A DNA stretch of 64,000 nt, from positions 930,001 through 994,000 of the forward strand of contig OZ244857.1 of assembly GCA_965220935.1 (NCBI GenBank). The letters run 5' to 3'. Under the pieces are notes generated by a model. It did not search any database. It was not told the DNA's origin and worked only from the letters and a program-made list of their open reading frames with translations. This document shows, piece by piece, positions 1 to 9,138 of the stretch. The position numbers and the translations under genes were made by a program. The stretch is from Bin80 sp965220935. Its GTDB lineage: Bacteria > Bacteroidota > Rhodothermia > Rhodothermales > Bin80. Each line of letters opens with the position of its first letter. Positions within the stretch are counted from its first letter, which is position 1.

Positions 1-44
1 ATCTGGTTTTTGAGTTCATTAACTTGTTTAAACATATTTTGCAT
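1..44 (-). CDS. YbaB/EbfC-type nucleoid-associated protein, 5' fragment
   Basis: Only the first 14 codons are in the window (MQNMFKQVNELKNQ), running off the left edge. A short start with MFKQ and a heptad-like basic/amphipathic helix matches the N-terminus of the YbaB/EbfC nucleoid-associated family. The gene lies 25 bases downstream of dnaX on the same strand, and dnaX-ybaB-recR is a widely conserved order. The assignment rests on this context plus the few residues visible. No clear ribosome binding site is seen. Confidence 0.6.
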   Translation of the reverse strand, partial: MQNMFKQVNELKNQ

Positions 45-69
45 GGTAATGGGAAGAGAGAAATTTATG

Positions 70-1854
70 TTAAGGTGCGTTTTGGACATTAAATTCAAAA
101 GCTTCATCTAATTGCTTGATAGCTGGGGTTGTTGCTTTGAGTTTTACAAATTCAGACTCAGGGTCAATCACGACCTGCGGAAACATGTCTGGACGGGCCG
201 AGAATTTAACATCTGTGGCAGCAAAGTTAACCATTGCATCAAGTGTTTGACAGATGATTGTACGCACAGATGGGCTATTTGCTACGGTGAGGACAGATTG
301 ATTTGGGACAGCAATTTCAATAATGTGCTGATTCAGCTGAATGACTTTTGAGTCTCGCAAAGTTGTACTACCCCGAACATTGACATGTGACTCCAGATTC
401 CTGAGCACCTCATTCCAGTATTCTTGAAGAGTATTCAAGTTACTTTGAACAGACGGTTGTTCCGTATTGGTCGGATGGAGTGATTGATCTGGAGATGAGG
501 TGCTTCGCGAAGATTGATTCTGCCGCAGGTTGGGATCAAGTGCTGGCTTACCGCCTAAGGCCAGAGTCCTAGGATCGGGGGCTTGAGATTTTTTCGGTGA
601 TGGAGGTGCTTGGGGAGCAGGGGTATACGAAGCTACTGTAGCAGGAGGTTGGCTTTGTGGACGCACTTGGTTAGTAGAAGCGCCCGTCGGCTGGACTGGA
701 GTGTGGGCAAGGTGCTCTAATCGCTGTATCTGTTTGAGCGCTTCGGAGATATCCACACTATCGGCCATTCGTGTCATTTTTACCAGTGCAAGTTCAACAC
801 TGAGACGAGGCGAGTTTGAGGTCGGCAATTTAGTCTGAGTTTCTTCTATTACCATTAGCAGGCGAAGGAGTATGATTTCTGAGAACTCTGCCGATGCTTG
901 CACATAGCGTTCTTTAAGATTCTTACTCAGATCAACCAATCCATTCACACCAAGAGTATGAGCGACCAAGAGGTTTCGGATGTGCTCTGCAAGACCATCA
1001 AGAAATTCTTTTATATCGTGTCCTTCTGATATGACTTGATGAGCGAGACTAAGAATACCCCCGGATGATCGTTCCTTAATATGACGGGTTGTTTCAAAAA
1101 AAAGTTCAACATCAACCACGCGCAGAGCATCTGCAAGGGTGGAATATTTTAGATCTGTTCCGCACAATGCAATGGCTTGATCAAAAACGCTGAGCGCATC
1201 TCGCATGGCACCATCTCCTTTCTGAGCGACTAAATGGAGTGCATCATCGTCAGCACTAATATTCTCTCGGTCACAAATTGTAGAGAGATGATTGACGATC
1301 TCATGCGTTGGAATTCGTCGAAAATCAAAGCGTTGACATCGTGATAGGATCGTGGCAAGCACTTTATGTGGTTCAGTGGTTGCAAAGATGAACAGTACAT
1401 GTGGGGGCGGCTCTTCAAGGGTTTTCAGAAGTGCATTAAACGCTGCATTGCTTAACATATGCACTTCATCAATGATGTAGATTTTACGATGGCCTCCTTG
1501 CGGGGGGATGAGAACATTTTCACGTAATTCTCTAATATCCTCTACCTTGTTATTGGATGCAGCATCAATTTCAAAGATGCTGAGGCTTCGCTGAGTCTCA
1601 AAATCTATACATGAGGGACATCTTGAGCAGGGTTCAACGTTGTCATTTTGAGTACAATTGATTGCCTTAGCCAAAATGCGGGCAGCGGTTGTTTTGCCCA
1701 CTCCGCGAGGCCCTGTAAATAGATACGCATGAGCGACTCTATTGAGCTTCAGAGCATTCATGAGTCCTTGCGCTACATGCGCTTGAGCGATTAACTCTGA
1801 AAAATGTTGGGGGCGATACTTTCGTGCAGTCACTAAGTACTGAGATTCACCCAT
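70..1854 (-). CDS. dnaX: DNA polymerase III subunit gamma/tau
   Basis: Clamp-loader ATPase of the replicative polymerase III holoenzyme, cytoplasmic. The 594-residue product begins with the typical YLVTARKYRPQ sequence. It carries Walker A GPRGVGKTT near residues 48-56, a four-cysteine zinc site (C..CSRCPSC) near 73-84, Walker B/DEVHMLS near 129-135 and the SRC sensor near 171. A Pro/Gln/Ser-rich linker at about 390-460 leads to a short tau-like C-terminal domain. All hallmarks are intact. It is followed at a 25-base gap by the YbaB-like start, the usual dnaX-ybaB pairing. No programmed frameshift site was identified. Confidence 0.97.
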   Translation of the reverse strand: MGESQYLVTARKYRPQHFSELIAQAHVAQGLMNALKLNRVAHAYLFTGPRGVGKTTAARILAKAINCTQNDNVEPCSRCPSCIDFETQRSLSIFEIDAASNNKVEDIRELRENVLIPPQGGHRKIYIIDEVHMLSNAAFNALLKTLEEPPPHVLFIFATTEPHKVLATILSRCQRFDFRRIPTHEIVNHLSTICDRENISADDDALHLVAQKGDGAMRDALSVFDQAIALCGTDLKYSTLADALRVVDVELFFETTRHIKERSSGGILSLAHQVISEGHDIKEFLDGLAEHIRNLLVAHTLGVNGLVDLSKNLKERYVQASAEFSEIILLRLLMVIEETQTKLPTSNSPRLSVELALVKMTRMADSVDISEALKQIQRLEHLAHTPVQPTGASTNQVRPQSQPPATVASYTPAPQAPPSPKKSQAPDPRTLALGGKPALDPNLRQNQSSRSTSSPDQSLHPTNTEQPSVQSNLNTLQEYWNEVLRNLESHVNVRGSTTLRDSKVIQLNQHIIEIAVPNQSVLTVANSPSVRTIICQTLDAMVNFAATDVKFSARPDMFPQVVIDPESEFVKLKATTPAIKQLDEAFEFNVQNAP

Positions 1855-2019
1855 AATTGTACACAGATTGAATTAAAATAAGACACATGCAACAAAGTCT
1901 ATACGTAAAAGTAAACTTGTAAATTAGTAAGTTTGTTTGAAACTCTGGATAGATTTTCTCAGACATGCTACTGTTCAAGGGTAGAAGGGTTTTCACAAAA
2001 CTTTGATTTTATATTACAC

Positions 2020-2361
2020 ATGAGTCTAAATATTACTTGGGAGTTCCAAGATAACATCAGAACCTCTATTTTACATGGTCGGATTGATAGTCGCAATGCA
2101 TCGCTGTTCCATAAAACGATTGAACTCGAAATTAAGGATGAAGATCATGGATTGATTCTTGATTTTGCCCGTGTTGATTATATAAGCAGTGCTGGTCTAA
2201 GAGTTGTGTTGCAACTCGCTAAATTATATCGTGGGGATAGGAAATTTGCTGTTTGTGGCTTAATGCCTACCGTTAAAGAGATCTTTGAAATTAGTGGGTT
2301 TAATCAGATCATTATGATTTATGATAGTCACGAAGACGCGAAGAATGAGGTCGCAGGATAA
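2020..2361 (+). CDS. STAS-domain anti-sigma factor antagonist-like protein
   Basis: Small (113-residue) single-domain protein of the SpoIIAA/RsbV STAS fold. The core VDYISSAGLRVVLQLAKL is the conserved loop-helix in which the first serines are the phosphorylation site in anti-anti-sigma factors. In those families it binds a serine kinase/anti-sigma factor and is switched by phosphorylation; that role is inferred here. I chose the internal ATG at 2020 because the extra 29 residues available upstream (from 1933) do not resemble the family, which begins directly with a beta strand. It stands alone between divergent dnaX and the aminotransferase; no partner kinase is in the window. Confidence 0.8.
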   Translation: MSLNITWEFQDNIRTSILHGRIDSRNASLFHKTIELEIKDEDHGLILDFARVDYISSAGLRVVLQLAKLYRGDRKFAVCGLMPTVKEIFEISGFNQIIMIYDSHEDAKNEVAG

Positions 2362-2408
2362 CGACCAATAATTTGTGAGAATGGATTCTCACATTTCTTG
2401 GAATAGAG

Positions 2409-3845
2409 ATGCCCAATGGACCTGGCGTGTTTGAAGGGACTCGCTGGAAGATACCTCCTGAGGAAATTGCTCAACACTCCAGCGCATCTACGCCTCTCTC
2501 ATTAGATGACCGAGAGGCTGTTTTACATCCGTTTACTGCGCTGAGTAACCATACCCCTATGGTGATCACCCATGGGGAAGGAGTGTGGGTTTATGATGAA
2601 CACGGTCGTCGTTATTTAGAGGGTGTTGCTGGTTTATGGTCAGCATCCCTAGGATTCAGTGAACAAAGGCTGGTTGATGCAGCCACTCGGCAATTGAGTC
2701 AATTGCCATACATGCATATGTTTGCATCAATGAGTCATCCGACAGGAATTGCTCTGGCTAAGGAGTTATTGCGGATTGCACCCGTTCCAATGGCGAAGGT
2801 GTTTTTTGCTAATTCTGGATCAGAGGCAGTGGATTCCGCTGTTAAGATGATTTGGTTCTACAACAATGCACTTGGCCGACCAAAGAAAAAGAAATTCATT
2901 GCCCGACAGGATGCTTATCATGGCTCACTCATCGCCTCTGCCAGCTTAACAGGGCTTCAAAAAAATCACAAACTCTTTGACCTTCCGCGTTCTGGCTTTC
3001 ATCACACGACCAAGCCTCATTATTTCCGATTTGCCAAAGAAGGTGAGTCCGAAATAGATTTCAGTGAACGATTAGCATCTGAATTAGATGCTCAGATAGA
3101 GGAGGAGGGGCCAGAGACAGTTGCGGCATTTATTGCAGAGCCGATCATGGGTGTTGGAGGTGTGATTGTTCCGCCTGAGGGTTATTTTGAGGCAATCCAA
3201 AGCGTATTAAAGAAACATGATGTTCTGCTGATTGCAGATGAAGTCATCTGTGGACTAGGGAGGACAGGAAATATGTGGGGTAGCCAGACGGTTGGAATGC
3301 AGCCAGATGTATTGATCACGGCTAAGGGACTTTCCGCATCATATTTGCCGATTTCTGCTGTGGTGATCAATCAGAAAGTCTATCATGCTTTGGAGTCTGG
3401 CAGTGATCAAGTGGGTTTTTTTGCTCACGGTATGACCTATTCTGGTCATCCAGTATCGGCTGCGGTCGCTCTTGAGTGCCTCAAAATCTATCAGGAAGAT
3501 GGCATTATAGACCATGTTCGAGACGTTGGGGGCCAATTACAGGCAAAATTAAGAGCGAGAGTGACACCACATCCGCTGGTCGGGGAGGTGCGTGGACGGG
3601 GAATGGTTGCAGGTGTTGAGTTAGTTGCTGTAAAAGGTCAGGGATACCTTCCATTTCCACCTCAGTTTAATATGGGCGCTAGATTAAGGGCCGAGGCCAT
3701 ACAAAGAGGGCTAATCCTTCGTGCAATGGGAGACACACTCGGAATCTCTCCGCCATTGATTATCAATGAAGAGGAAGTAGAGTTTTTAGTTGATACTTTG
3801 TGTAAATCCCTGGATGCTTTGAAAGATAAATTGGCAGTCCATTAG
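2409..3845 (+). CDS. Class III pyridoxal-phosphate aminotransferase
   Basis: 478-residue omega-aminotransferase of the AspC-III/BioA-like fold. Visible family marks are HPFTALSNH near the N-terminus, the phosphate-binding NSGSEAVDSAVK, the AYHG loop, the cofactor Asp in LIADEVICGLGRTG, and the Schiff-base lysine in TAKGLSASYLPISA. The C-terminal GEVRGRGMVAGVEL strand is also typical. Family members transfer amino groups from amines or beta-alanine/putrescine-type donors to pyruvate or 2-oxoglutarate; substrate cannot be assigned from sequence. It is a monocistronic gene 47 bases after the STAS gene. The length is normal for the family. Confidence 0.9.
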   Translation: MPNGPGVFEGTRWKIPPEEIAQHSSASTPLSLDDREAVLHPFTALSNHTPMVITHGEGVWVYDEHGRRYLEGVAGLWSASLGFSEQRLVDAATRQLSQLPYMHMFASMSHPTGIALAKELLRIAPVPMAKVFFANSGSEAVDSAVKMIWFYNNALGRPKKKKFIARQDAYHGSLIASASLTGLQKNHKLFDLPRSGFHHTTKPHYFRFAKEGESEIDFSERLASELDAQIEEEGPETVAAFIAEPIMGVGGVIVPPEGYFEAIQSVLKKHDVLLIADEVICGLGRTGNMWGSQTVGMQPDVLITAKGLSASYLPISAVVINQKVYHALESGSDQVGFFAHGMTYSGHPVSAAVALECLKIYQEDGIIDHVRDVGGQLQAKLRARVTPHPLVGEVRGRGMVAGVELVAVKGQGYLPFPPQFNMGARLRAEAIQRGLILRAMGDTLGISPPLIINEEEVEFLVDTLCKSLDALKDKLAVH

Positions 3846-3889
3846 CGGCTGCGCCATCTTGTAGAAGTTCTAAACAATAAAATCTATGA

Positions 3890-4280
3890 TCATATCCTAT
3901 GTGATGATCTAAGTCGTGTAGAACGAGAGAGTCCCGATACCACAGCATAATGTTTAGATGGATCAGGTATGCACCATGACAGAAAGTCTGTATATTCAAT
4001 GTCTGGGTGAGAGGATACAACATCTATGCCCGTCCGATTCTTTTCAGGTAAAAGCTCGTACAATGCCCCTGTTCTAGCAGAAGTCTCAACAAAGTTGTAC
4101 CTCTGTATCTGCACCATCTGACCTCATATAATCAGCTAAAGAACTATAGCACTTTGAGGCAATCTCTGCCCTTGTATAAAATTGATCAAGCCCAACTTTT
4201 CTTGGGTCCACCCAAGAAGGTATGTGGGGGTTGGTCTCCCAGTGTTTGTTACGTTTTTCTGTTGCAGTGTTTGTCTGCAT
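3890..4280 (-). pseudogene. Decayed N-terminal part of a SAM-dependent DNA methyltransferase
   Basis: Two overlapping minus-strand reading frames (4280-4086 and 4117-3890) together give a recognisable methyltransferase N-terminus: GLDQFYTRAEIASKCY, then after a frameshift near 4100, FVETSARTGALYELLP, RTGIDV and DFLSW. LDQFYT..EIA.KCY followed by an EPSAG.GAFL-like motif I and an acidic motif II is the signature of a family of restriction-modification-type adenine methyltransferases. Motif I is degenerate (ETSARTG), the catalytic NPPF/Y region is not readable, and the frame closes. This is a remnant, not a working gene. No cognate endonuclease is visible. Confidence 0.6.
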
Positions 4281-4757
4281 ATTTCCTGTGTAAGATTAGA
4301 TTGCAACGTTCCTATCTGGACTTCAGTTGGTGGCAGGTCAGACGTGTCCTATCATTACAATCAAATTCACTCCTGTGTTACACAGTGCCCAACTACGAGC
4401 ATTTTTAGCCCAGCAAACTCATTCAGGTATCGCGGTAATGTTCAGGTGTGACATGTACCATAATACCTACGCTTCAACAGCGACTCAATCCCGTTGGTAT
4501 GCGCCAACCCTCTGACGTATTCCTGAACAGAAATCTTCACGCTCCAATGTAAACAAATATACGAATTATTCTTCAGTTAAATCACTCTACAAATATCATT
4601 GCCGTTGACAGTTTTTTCAAGTGCGTGTCAACGCGCAATACTTCGAGTTATCACAAGAGGTCGCGAATGATCAATAATATGAATTAGGAATTCATCGGGT
4701 AAGTTAAATCAGGGTAGATCTTTTCAAGCGTTCACTGATCACACGAACCCCGACAGA
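4281..4757. other. Intergenic stretch without a supported gene
   Basis: About 480 bases between the methyltransferase relic and the end of batE. Short plus-strand frames here lack family resemblance. I see no RNA gene, terminator or repeat that I can support. Confidence 0.5.
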
Positions 4758-5501
4758 TCAATAGTCCCCTAGAACTCGTGGATCTATATACCCTTCCACG
4801 CCGTTTGGGAGACGTATCAGCGTGCCTAATTCTGACTCAGTTACACGTGTTACCAGAATTCCCTCAGGTACATCAATCTCCTCAGATTCAGTGTTTAATG
4901 TTGTGGTCTCAAGAATTGAGGCACCCTGAAATGTGCTACGCTGGTGAGAAATCAACAATGCAATCAATGTCAGAATCAGTCCTAATATTAAAGCCAATCT
5001 TCGTAGTCTGCGATGCCACGGACTACGCGTTTTTGTCCAGATGAATTGAGCAGAAAGTAGGAGTGCGATGAAATACAAGCTAATTCCAGTGATAGCATAA
5101 GGGAGCTCGTGATGCTTTCCAAAGATTAAATTCCACCATTGTTGCCAGAATGGTGTTGGGAGCTCAGAAAATGGATTCTGGATACGTGACTCTACAATCT
5201 GAATATTGTGTATGAGTTGGGGGGTATCTCCAAGCAGTCTTCGCGCAGATTCATAATAGCGAATCGCTTCACCAATGTCGTCAAGACGGAAGTAGGCACC
5301 CGCCAGATTATGATATAGTGCACCACTCACATATCCGCTGTCAACCACTGAGAGGTAGAGATCTATAGCTTCTTGGTATTCGCCCAACTGTACAGATGCA
5401 TTGGCCTCATCAAAGATGGGCAGAACATCTTGCAGTTGCTGCGCTTGTAACAGCCCCGCAGGTAATGTCAATACAATCAATAACTGAACCAGATGTGTCA
5501 T
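4758..5501 (-). CDS. BatE-like TPR/SH3-type membrane protein
   Basis: 247 residues: signal peptide (about 1-20), two or three TPR-like repeats around 25-105 (YQEAIDLYLSVVDSG, ALYHNLAGAYFRLDDIGEAIRYYESA), two membrane segments (about 135-155 and 165-185) and a C-terminal SH3-like domain ending in GVEGYIDPRVLG. This arrangement matches BatE, the last gene of Bacteroidota bat operons, associated with aerotolerance and cell-envelope stability. Its ATG overlaps the batD stop as ATGA, implying translational coupling. The exact biochemical role is not known for the family. Confidence 0.85.
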   Translation of the reverse strand: MTHLVQLLIVLTLPAGLLQAQQLQDVLPIFDEANASVQLGEYQEAIDLYLSVVDSGYVSGALYHNLAGAYFRLDDIGEAIRYYESARRLLGDTPQLIHNIQIVESRIQNPFSELPTPFWQQWWNLIFGKHHELPYAITGISLYFIALLLSAQFIWTKTRSPWHRRLRRLALILGLILTLIALLISHQRSTFQGASILETTTLNTESEEIDVPEGILVTRVTESELGTLIRLPNGVEGYIDPRVLGDY

Positions 5502-7324
5502 GAGCCCATAGATTCAATCTCATGGCCTAAAGAACTGAGGATTTGCCCAGCGGTGCTCAGATGCTCTTTCATGAGTGAGCGCTCTGGTGGAACTGGGGCA
5601 AATCTGGCGGCATCACATGTGTCAAGAAATGAAACCAGTCGTTGCTGACCTTGCTCCTGGATACCAATCTCTGATAAGACTGTGGTGAGTTGACTCCTCG
5701 TAAGTCCCCGCTCGGAAATATTCAATCGATTTCCCAAAAACCCAAGGATTGCCTGTTCCAATGCGCCGTAAAATTTATCAGAATTACCCTTGCTTAGCAG
5801 ACTTCGCGCATATTTCAAATGCTTCCGTGCGAGTGGATGCGCTTTTCGGTTTCTCGCCCATGCGGTATCAGTTGTGAGACGACGCATTCTTCTGCTCAAA
5901 ATAGCCGTCGCTCCAAGCCCAAGAATGGGAACAATGAGTAGGAGATAAAACCAGCGATGGTGATAAAGTGGAGAGCGATCTGCTGGGAGCCAGTACGAAT
6001 TTCGTTTGAGAATTTCAATATCATCTACTGGAAATCCATTGGCAGTAGATGCAGTGGACACCGCTCTTGTGGAAGATCCAGTGACAGTAATGGGATCCAA
6101 TATGGACGATTCAACGACATAATCTGACTCAGTGGGATCAAAGTAAACAAATTCAATTGTAGGAATCTGGAATGTCCCATTGGTACGAGGAATTAAAAGC
6201 CAGGTAAATGTTTTTGTCCCCCCAATCAAATCGCCGATCGCGGTCTTAGATACAGTGACCTCTGGATCATAGATTTCAAAGACTCCCGGAAAGTCTGGTT
6301 GTGGAGCTTCAATCAAAGAGATATTTCCAGTACCTTCAATACTCAAAGAGAGTTGCAGCGCTTCACCTACATCCAATTCGGTTTGATTTAATCGGGTTGT
6401 AAGTGAGTACTGTCCGACGGCACCATTAAATCCGTCAGGCGCATTGTTAGGGAGTGCTTTTGAAACGATGTTGATTGCCGACGAGGCGCGTTCAATCGTT
6501 GAGTAGGAATTGGAAAAGAATGGACGACTAAATGGATTTCCTCCCGAAGGGCGTACTTCGGCAGCGATGCTCAAAGGATCAATAGAAAGCTCACCTGGGC
6601 GCGTTGGAAAGACAGCGACTCGCCGGATGGAAACTAACTGATATTGGATTCCATTCTCTACCACAACCTGCGCATCCTGATTATCTGATAGATCAATCTC
6701 TTCGCGCCAGAATCCTTCAGCATCCCAAGAATCCGCTTGACGGCTATTACGCGGAGAAGTCCAGGGTCTGAAGTATAATTTGTAATCTATAGTGACTTGT
6801 TCATTGAGATAGGCCTCACGGCTACTTTGGCTTGCACGAATGAAGATGTCTTGCTCGGTTACCTCAGCAGGCGGTTCTGAAATTGGGTCATCAAATAGGC
6901 TAAATCCTCCGAAGGGCGATCGCCTTTGAGGTTGTGGGCGCTGAGACTGAGGCACAACAGTGATGGCAACAGGCTGGGTGGTAAATGATTTTTCACCTAC
7001 TGTGACCACCGCCTCAAAGATCTGTGCCTCTCCCTCTTTTTCTGGCCTATAATGCCATGTATAACTCACGCTTGTAGATACTTGACCGTTGATGATGGAC
7101 ACATTTGAGGAGCGGGATGGATTTCCAGAAATCAGCGCAAGTCCTTGGGCATCAGGAGCATTTGGTGTGACGATTTCAGACGCATCAGCATCAGATATTT
7201 CCAAGGTGTAGGATACCGTTTCCTCGGTACCGATGGTAGAGGAGGATATACGCCCAGATACATCTTGTGCGAGGCTAGTGTGAGAGATTACAAGTAAACC
7301 AGCAACTAAGAGGATGCTACGCAT
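5498..7324 (-). CDS. batD: BatD, oxygen-tolerance/aerotolerance protein
   Basis: About 608 residues with an N-terminal signal peptide (MRSILLVAGLLVISHTSLAQ), long beta-rich Ig-like periplasmic region (SGRISSSTIGTEETVSYTLEI onward) and a single membrane helix near residue 470 (HHRWFYLLLIVPILGLGATAIL), then a helical cytoplasmic tail. This is the BatD/PF13584 layout. I place the start at 7324 rather than the longer frame at 7366 because the signal peptide begins there and the upstream codons overlap the end of batC. The batC stop is only 4 bases upstream. It is the scaffold-like subunit of the Bat VWA complex in the inner membrane. Confidence 0.93.
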   Translation of the reverse strand: MRSILLVAGLLVISHTSLAQDVSGRISSSTIGTEETVSYTLEISDADASEIVTPNAPDAQGLALISGNPSRSSNVSIINGQVSTSVSYTWHYRPEKEGEAQIFEAVVTVGEKSFTTQPVAITVVPQSQRPQPQRRSPFGGFSLFDDPISEPPAEVTEQDIFIRASQSSREAYLNEQVTIDYKLYFRPWTSPRNSRQADSWDAEGFWREEIDLSDNQDAQVVVENGIQYQLVSIRRVAVFPTRPGELSIDPLSIAAEVRPSGGNPFSRPFFSNSYSTIERASSAINIVSKALPNNAPDGFNGAVGQYSLTTRLNQTELDVGEALQLSLSIEGTGNISLIEAPQPDFPGVFEIYDPEVTVSKTAIGDLIGGTKTFTWLLIPRTNGTFQIPTIEFVYFDPTESDYVVESSILDPITVTGSSTRAVSTASTANGFPVDDIEILKRNSYWLPADRSPLYHHRWFYLLLIVPILGLGATAILSRRMRRLTTDTAWARNRKAHPLARKHLKYARSLLSKGNSDKFYGALEQAILGFLGNRLNISERGLTRSQLTTVLSEIGIQEQGQQRLVSFLDTCDAARFAPVPPERSLMKEHLSTAGQILSSLGHEIESMGS

Positions 7325-7328
7325 GATG

Positions 7329-8105
7329 TCACCAGTCTTTTGTAACGCGTCGAGGTCGCCCCTCAATTTTTTGTACTTCTCTGAGGAGTTCTTCTTCCTC
7401 GTTTTCTAATGCTTCAAGAATTCGTTCGGCCTGCTCACGGGTCAGAGGGGTAGACGGAGCGTCAGATTGCTCTGCGGGCTGTTCATCCTGTGACTCCTCT
7501 TCACTGTGTTGTTGTTGGTTCTGTTGTGAATCTTGCTCTTGCTGCTGGTTTTGAGTTTGATCCTGGTTTTGCTTTTGCTGGTTTTGAGTTTGATCCTGGT
7601 TTTGCCCTTGCTGGTCTTGAGTTTGCTCTTCATCATTTTGCTGCTGATCATCACCGTCAGATTGCTGCTGCTCTTGGAGTTGTCGGCTAACAAATTCAAA
7701 ATTAAATTTAGCATCTTCGTTATCAGGATCTGCCATCAGGGCACTTTGATAATGCGCAAGTGCTTGTTCTAGTTGTTGACTATCAAACGCATTATTACCA
7801 GCATTAAAAGCGGTCTTAGCCGAGGCATCACTGTTGGGAGCAGATGAGAGTGCCTCGCTAAAGGCTTTGAGGGCTTCCTCAAAATTCTCTTGTTTATGTA
7901 AAGAAAGGCCTAAATTATTTTGTAACCCATAGTATGTCTGGTCAGTTGACTCAATGGATGAGAGCCCCTTACGATAAGCCGAAGCAGCTTCTTCATACTG
8001 CTGCTGTTTCAAGTGGTTGTTGCCCGAACGTCCATGTTGGTTGGGGCTGGAGATAATTTGATTAGCAGTCAGAAAAATTCCAAGAATTGCAGTTAAAATG
8101 GTCAT
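7329..8105 (-). CDS. batC: BatC-like TPR protein with Gln-rich low-complexity tail
   Basis: 258 residues: N-terminal membrane/signal helix (TILTAILGIFLTANQII), three TPR motifs at about 30-140 (GNNHLKQQQYEEAASAYRKG, NLGLSLHKQENFEEALKAF, AFDSQQLEQALAHYQSALMADP), then a Q/N/D-rich stretch (about 142-215) with an 11-residue repeated unit, and an acidic helical end. BatC in Bacteroidota has the same TPR + low-complexity plan. It is co-transcribed with batB (16-base gap) and batD. The Gln tract comes from a 33-base tandem DNA repeat listed separately, so its length may vary between strains. Confidence 0.88.
   Translation of the reverse strand: MTILTAILGIFLTANQIISSPNQHGRSGNNHLKQQQYEEAASAYRKGLSSIESTDQTYYGLQNNLGLSLHKQENFEEALKAFSEALSSAPNSDASAKTAFNAGNNAFDSQQLEQALAHYQSALMADPDNEDAKFNFEFVSRQLQEQQQSDGDDQQQNDEEQTQDQQGQNQDQTQNQQKQNQDQTQNQQQEQDSQQNQQQHSEEESQDEQPAEQSDAPSTPLTREQAERILEALENEEEELLREVQKIEGRPRRVTKDW
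7545..7627. repeat. 33-base tandem repeat inside batC
   Basis: Units starting at 7545, 7578 and 7611 each begin CTGGTTTTGAG/CTGGTCTTGAG and are spaced exactly 33 bases, so the reading frame is kept. They encode an 11-residue Gln/Asn/Asp/Thr-rich unit. The third unit is incomplete and diverged. Confidence 0.8.
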
Positions 8106-8121
8106 GAAAATATTACACGAT

Positions 8122-9138
8122 TCAATGATGATGTCGAGCAGAGATCACTGCATCAAGACACAGCAATAAGAGTGCCAACGCCAGAGGCCATTGATATTTT
8201 AGATCATAGTCTTCAAATTCTTCAACAGCCAGAGTAGATTGGTCAAGTTGATTGAGTGCAGGAATCAGTTGAGACAAGGAACTAGAAGTGCGAGCAACCT
8301 GAAAATAGGCACCATCTGCACTGAGGGCTTTCAATCCAGCCTCTTCTAATCTCGTAGAAATAATCTGCCCCTGAAGATCTCGCTTATAGCCAGTACGCTG
8401 ACCACGATCATTATACACAGGAATTGGTGTTCCTGTTACATCTCCTACGCCAGCAGCATAGAGTACAATGTTGGCCTCTCGTGCCTGAGTGATCATTGTT
8501 TCCAATCCTTCTACATGATTTTCTCCATCTGATACGATGAGTAGCGCTTTAGACCTTGTAGCATTGGGGTCAATATCAGCTGACGGCACCTCAAAAGCTT
8601 GGATGGCCATACGGATGGCCGCGCCAAAATCTGTTCCTGGGGTCGGAAGTAGATCGGGGTTGGCAACGTCAAGAAACAACCTTACTGCACTGTAATCTGT
8701 AGTCAAGGGGCACTGAATAAATGCATCTCCAGCGAATATAATTAGTCCGACTCGGTCGCCCTGTAGTTCTCCTAAGATTCGTTTAATTTCGTTACGCGCC
8801 CGTCCAAGTCGATTGGGGGCAACGTCTTCGGCAAGCATTGAGGTTGATACGTCAAGTGCAATCAATAGGTCAATTCCTTCGCGTTTGACTTCCCGCAATT
8901 GCGTGCCAACCTGCGGTCCTGCAAGTGCAATGGCCATCAGAGCAACGATGACCGTCATCATAAATGATTTATAACGCCTTCGTCGGCCACTCACACTCTG
9001 TGACAATCGCTGAACGAGTACTAAGTCCCCAAAGCGATTCTGCATCACTCTGCGCCTCCAAGTAGCATAGAGGCTAAGCAGGACGACCAGTGGGGCGGCC
9101 CAAAGTGCCCAAAGGTATGATTCAAAAAGCCAGACCAT
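8122..9138 (-). CDS. batB: BatB, von Willebrand factor A membrane protein
   Basis: 338 residues. Two N-terminal membrane helices (SYLWALWAAPLVVLLSLYATW and FMMTVIVALMAIALAGPQVG), a VWA domain starting LLIALDVSTSMLAEDVAPNRL with a complete DxSxS MIDAS site near residues 95-99, the second MIDAS threonine in TPGTDFG and the Asp in LLIVSDGENH, then a final C-terminal helix. It is the second of paired VWA proteins in the Bat complex. Its ATG overlaps the batA stop by one base (TGATG). Confidence 0.95.
   Translation of the reverse strand: MVWLFESYLWALWAAPLVVLLSLYATWRRRVMQNRFGDLVLVQRLSQSVSGRRRRYKSFMMTVIVALMAIALAGPQVGTQLREVKREGIDLLIALDVSTSMLAEDVAPNRLGRARNEIKRILGELQGDRVGLIIFAGDAFIQCPLTTDYSAVRLFLDVANPDLLPTPGTDFGAAIRMAIQAFEVPSADIDPNATRSKALLIVSDGENHVEGLETMITQAREANIVLYAAGVGDVTGTPIPVYNDRGQRTGYKRDLQGQIISTRLEEAGLKALSADGAYFQVARTSSSLSQLIPALNQLDQSTLAVEEFEDYDLKYQWPLALALLLLCLDAVISARHHH

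Noticed and set aside
4154..4515. Three overlapping plus-strand frames
   Set aside because: Cys/Phe-rich shadow translations without family similarity; the opposite strand holds the methyltransferase relic for part of this span.
7490..7772. Plus-strand frames rich in Leu/Val opposite batC
   Set aside because: They are the antisense reading of the Gln repeat tract; the minus-strand TPR protein explains the sequence.
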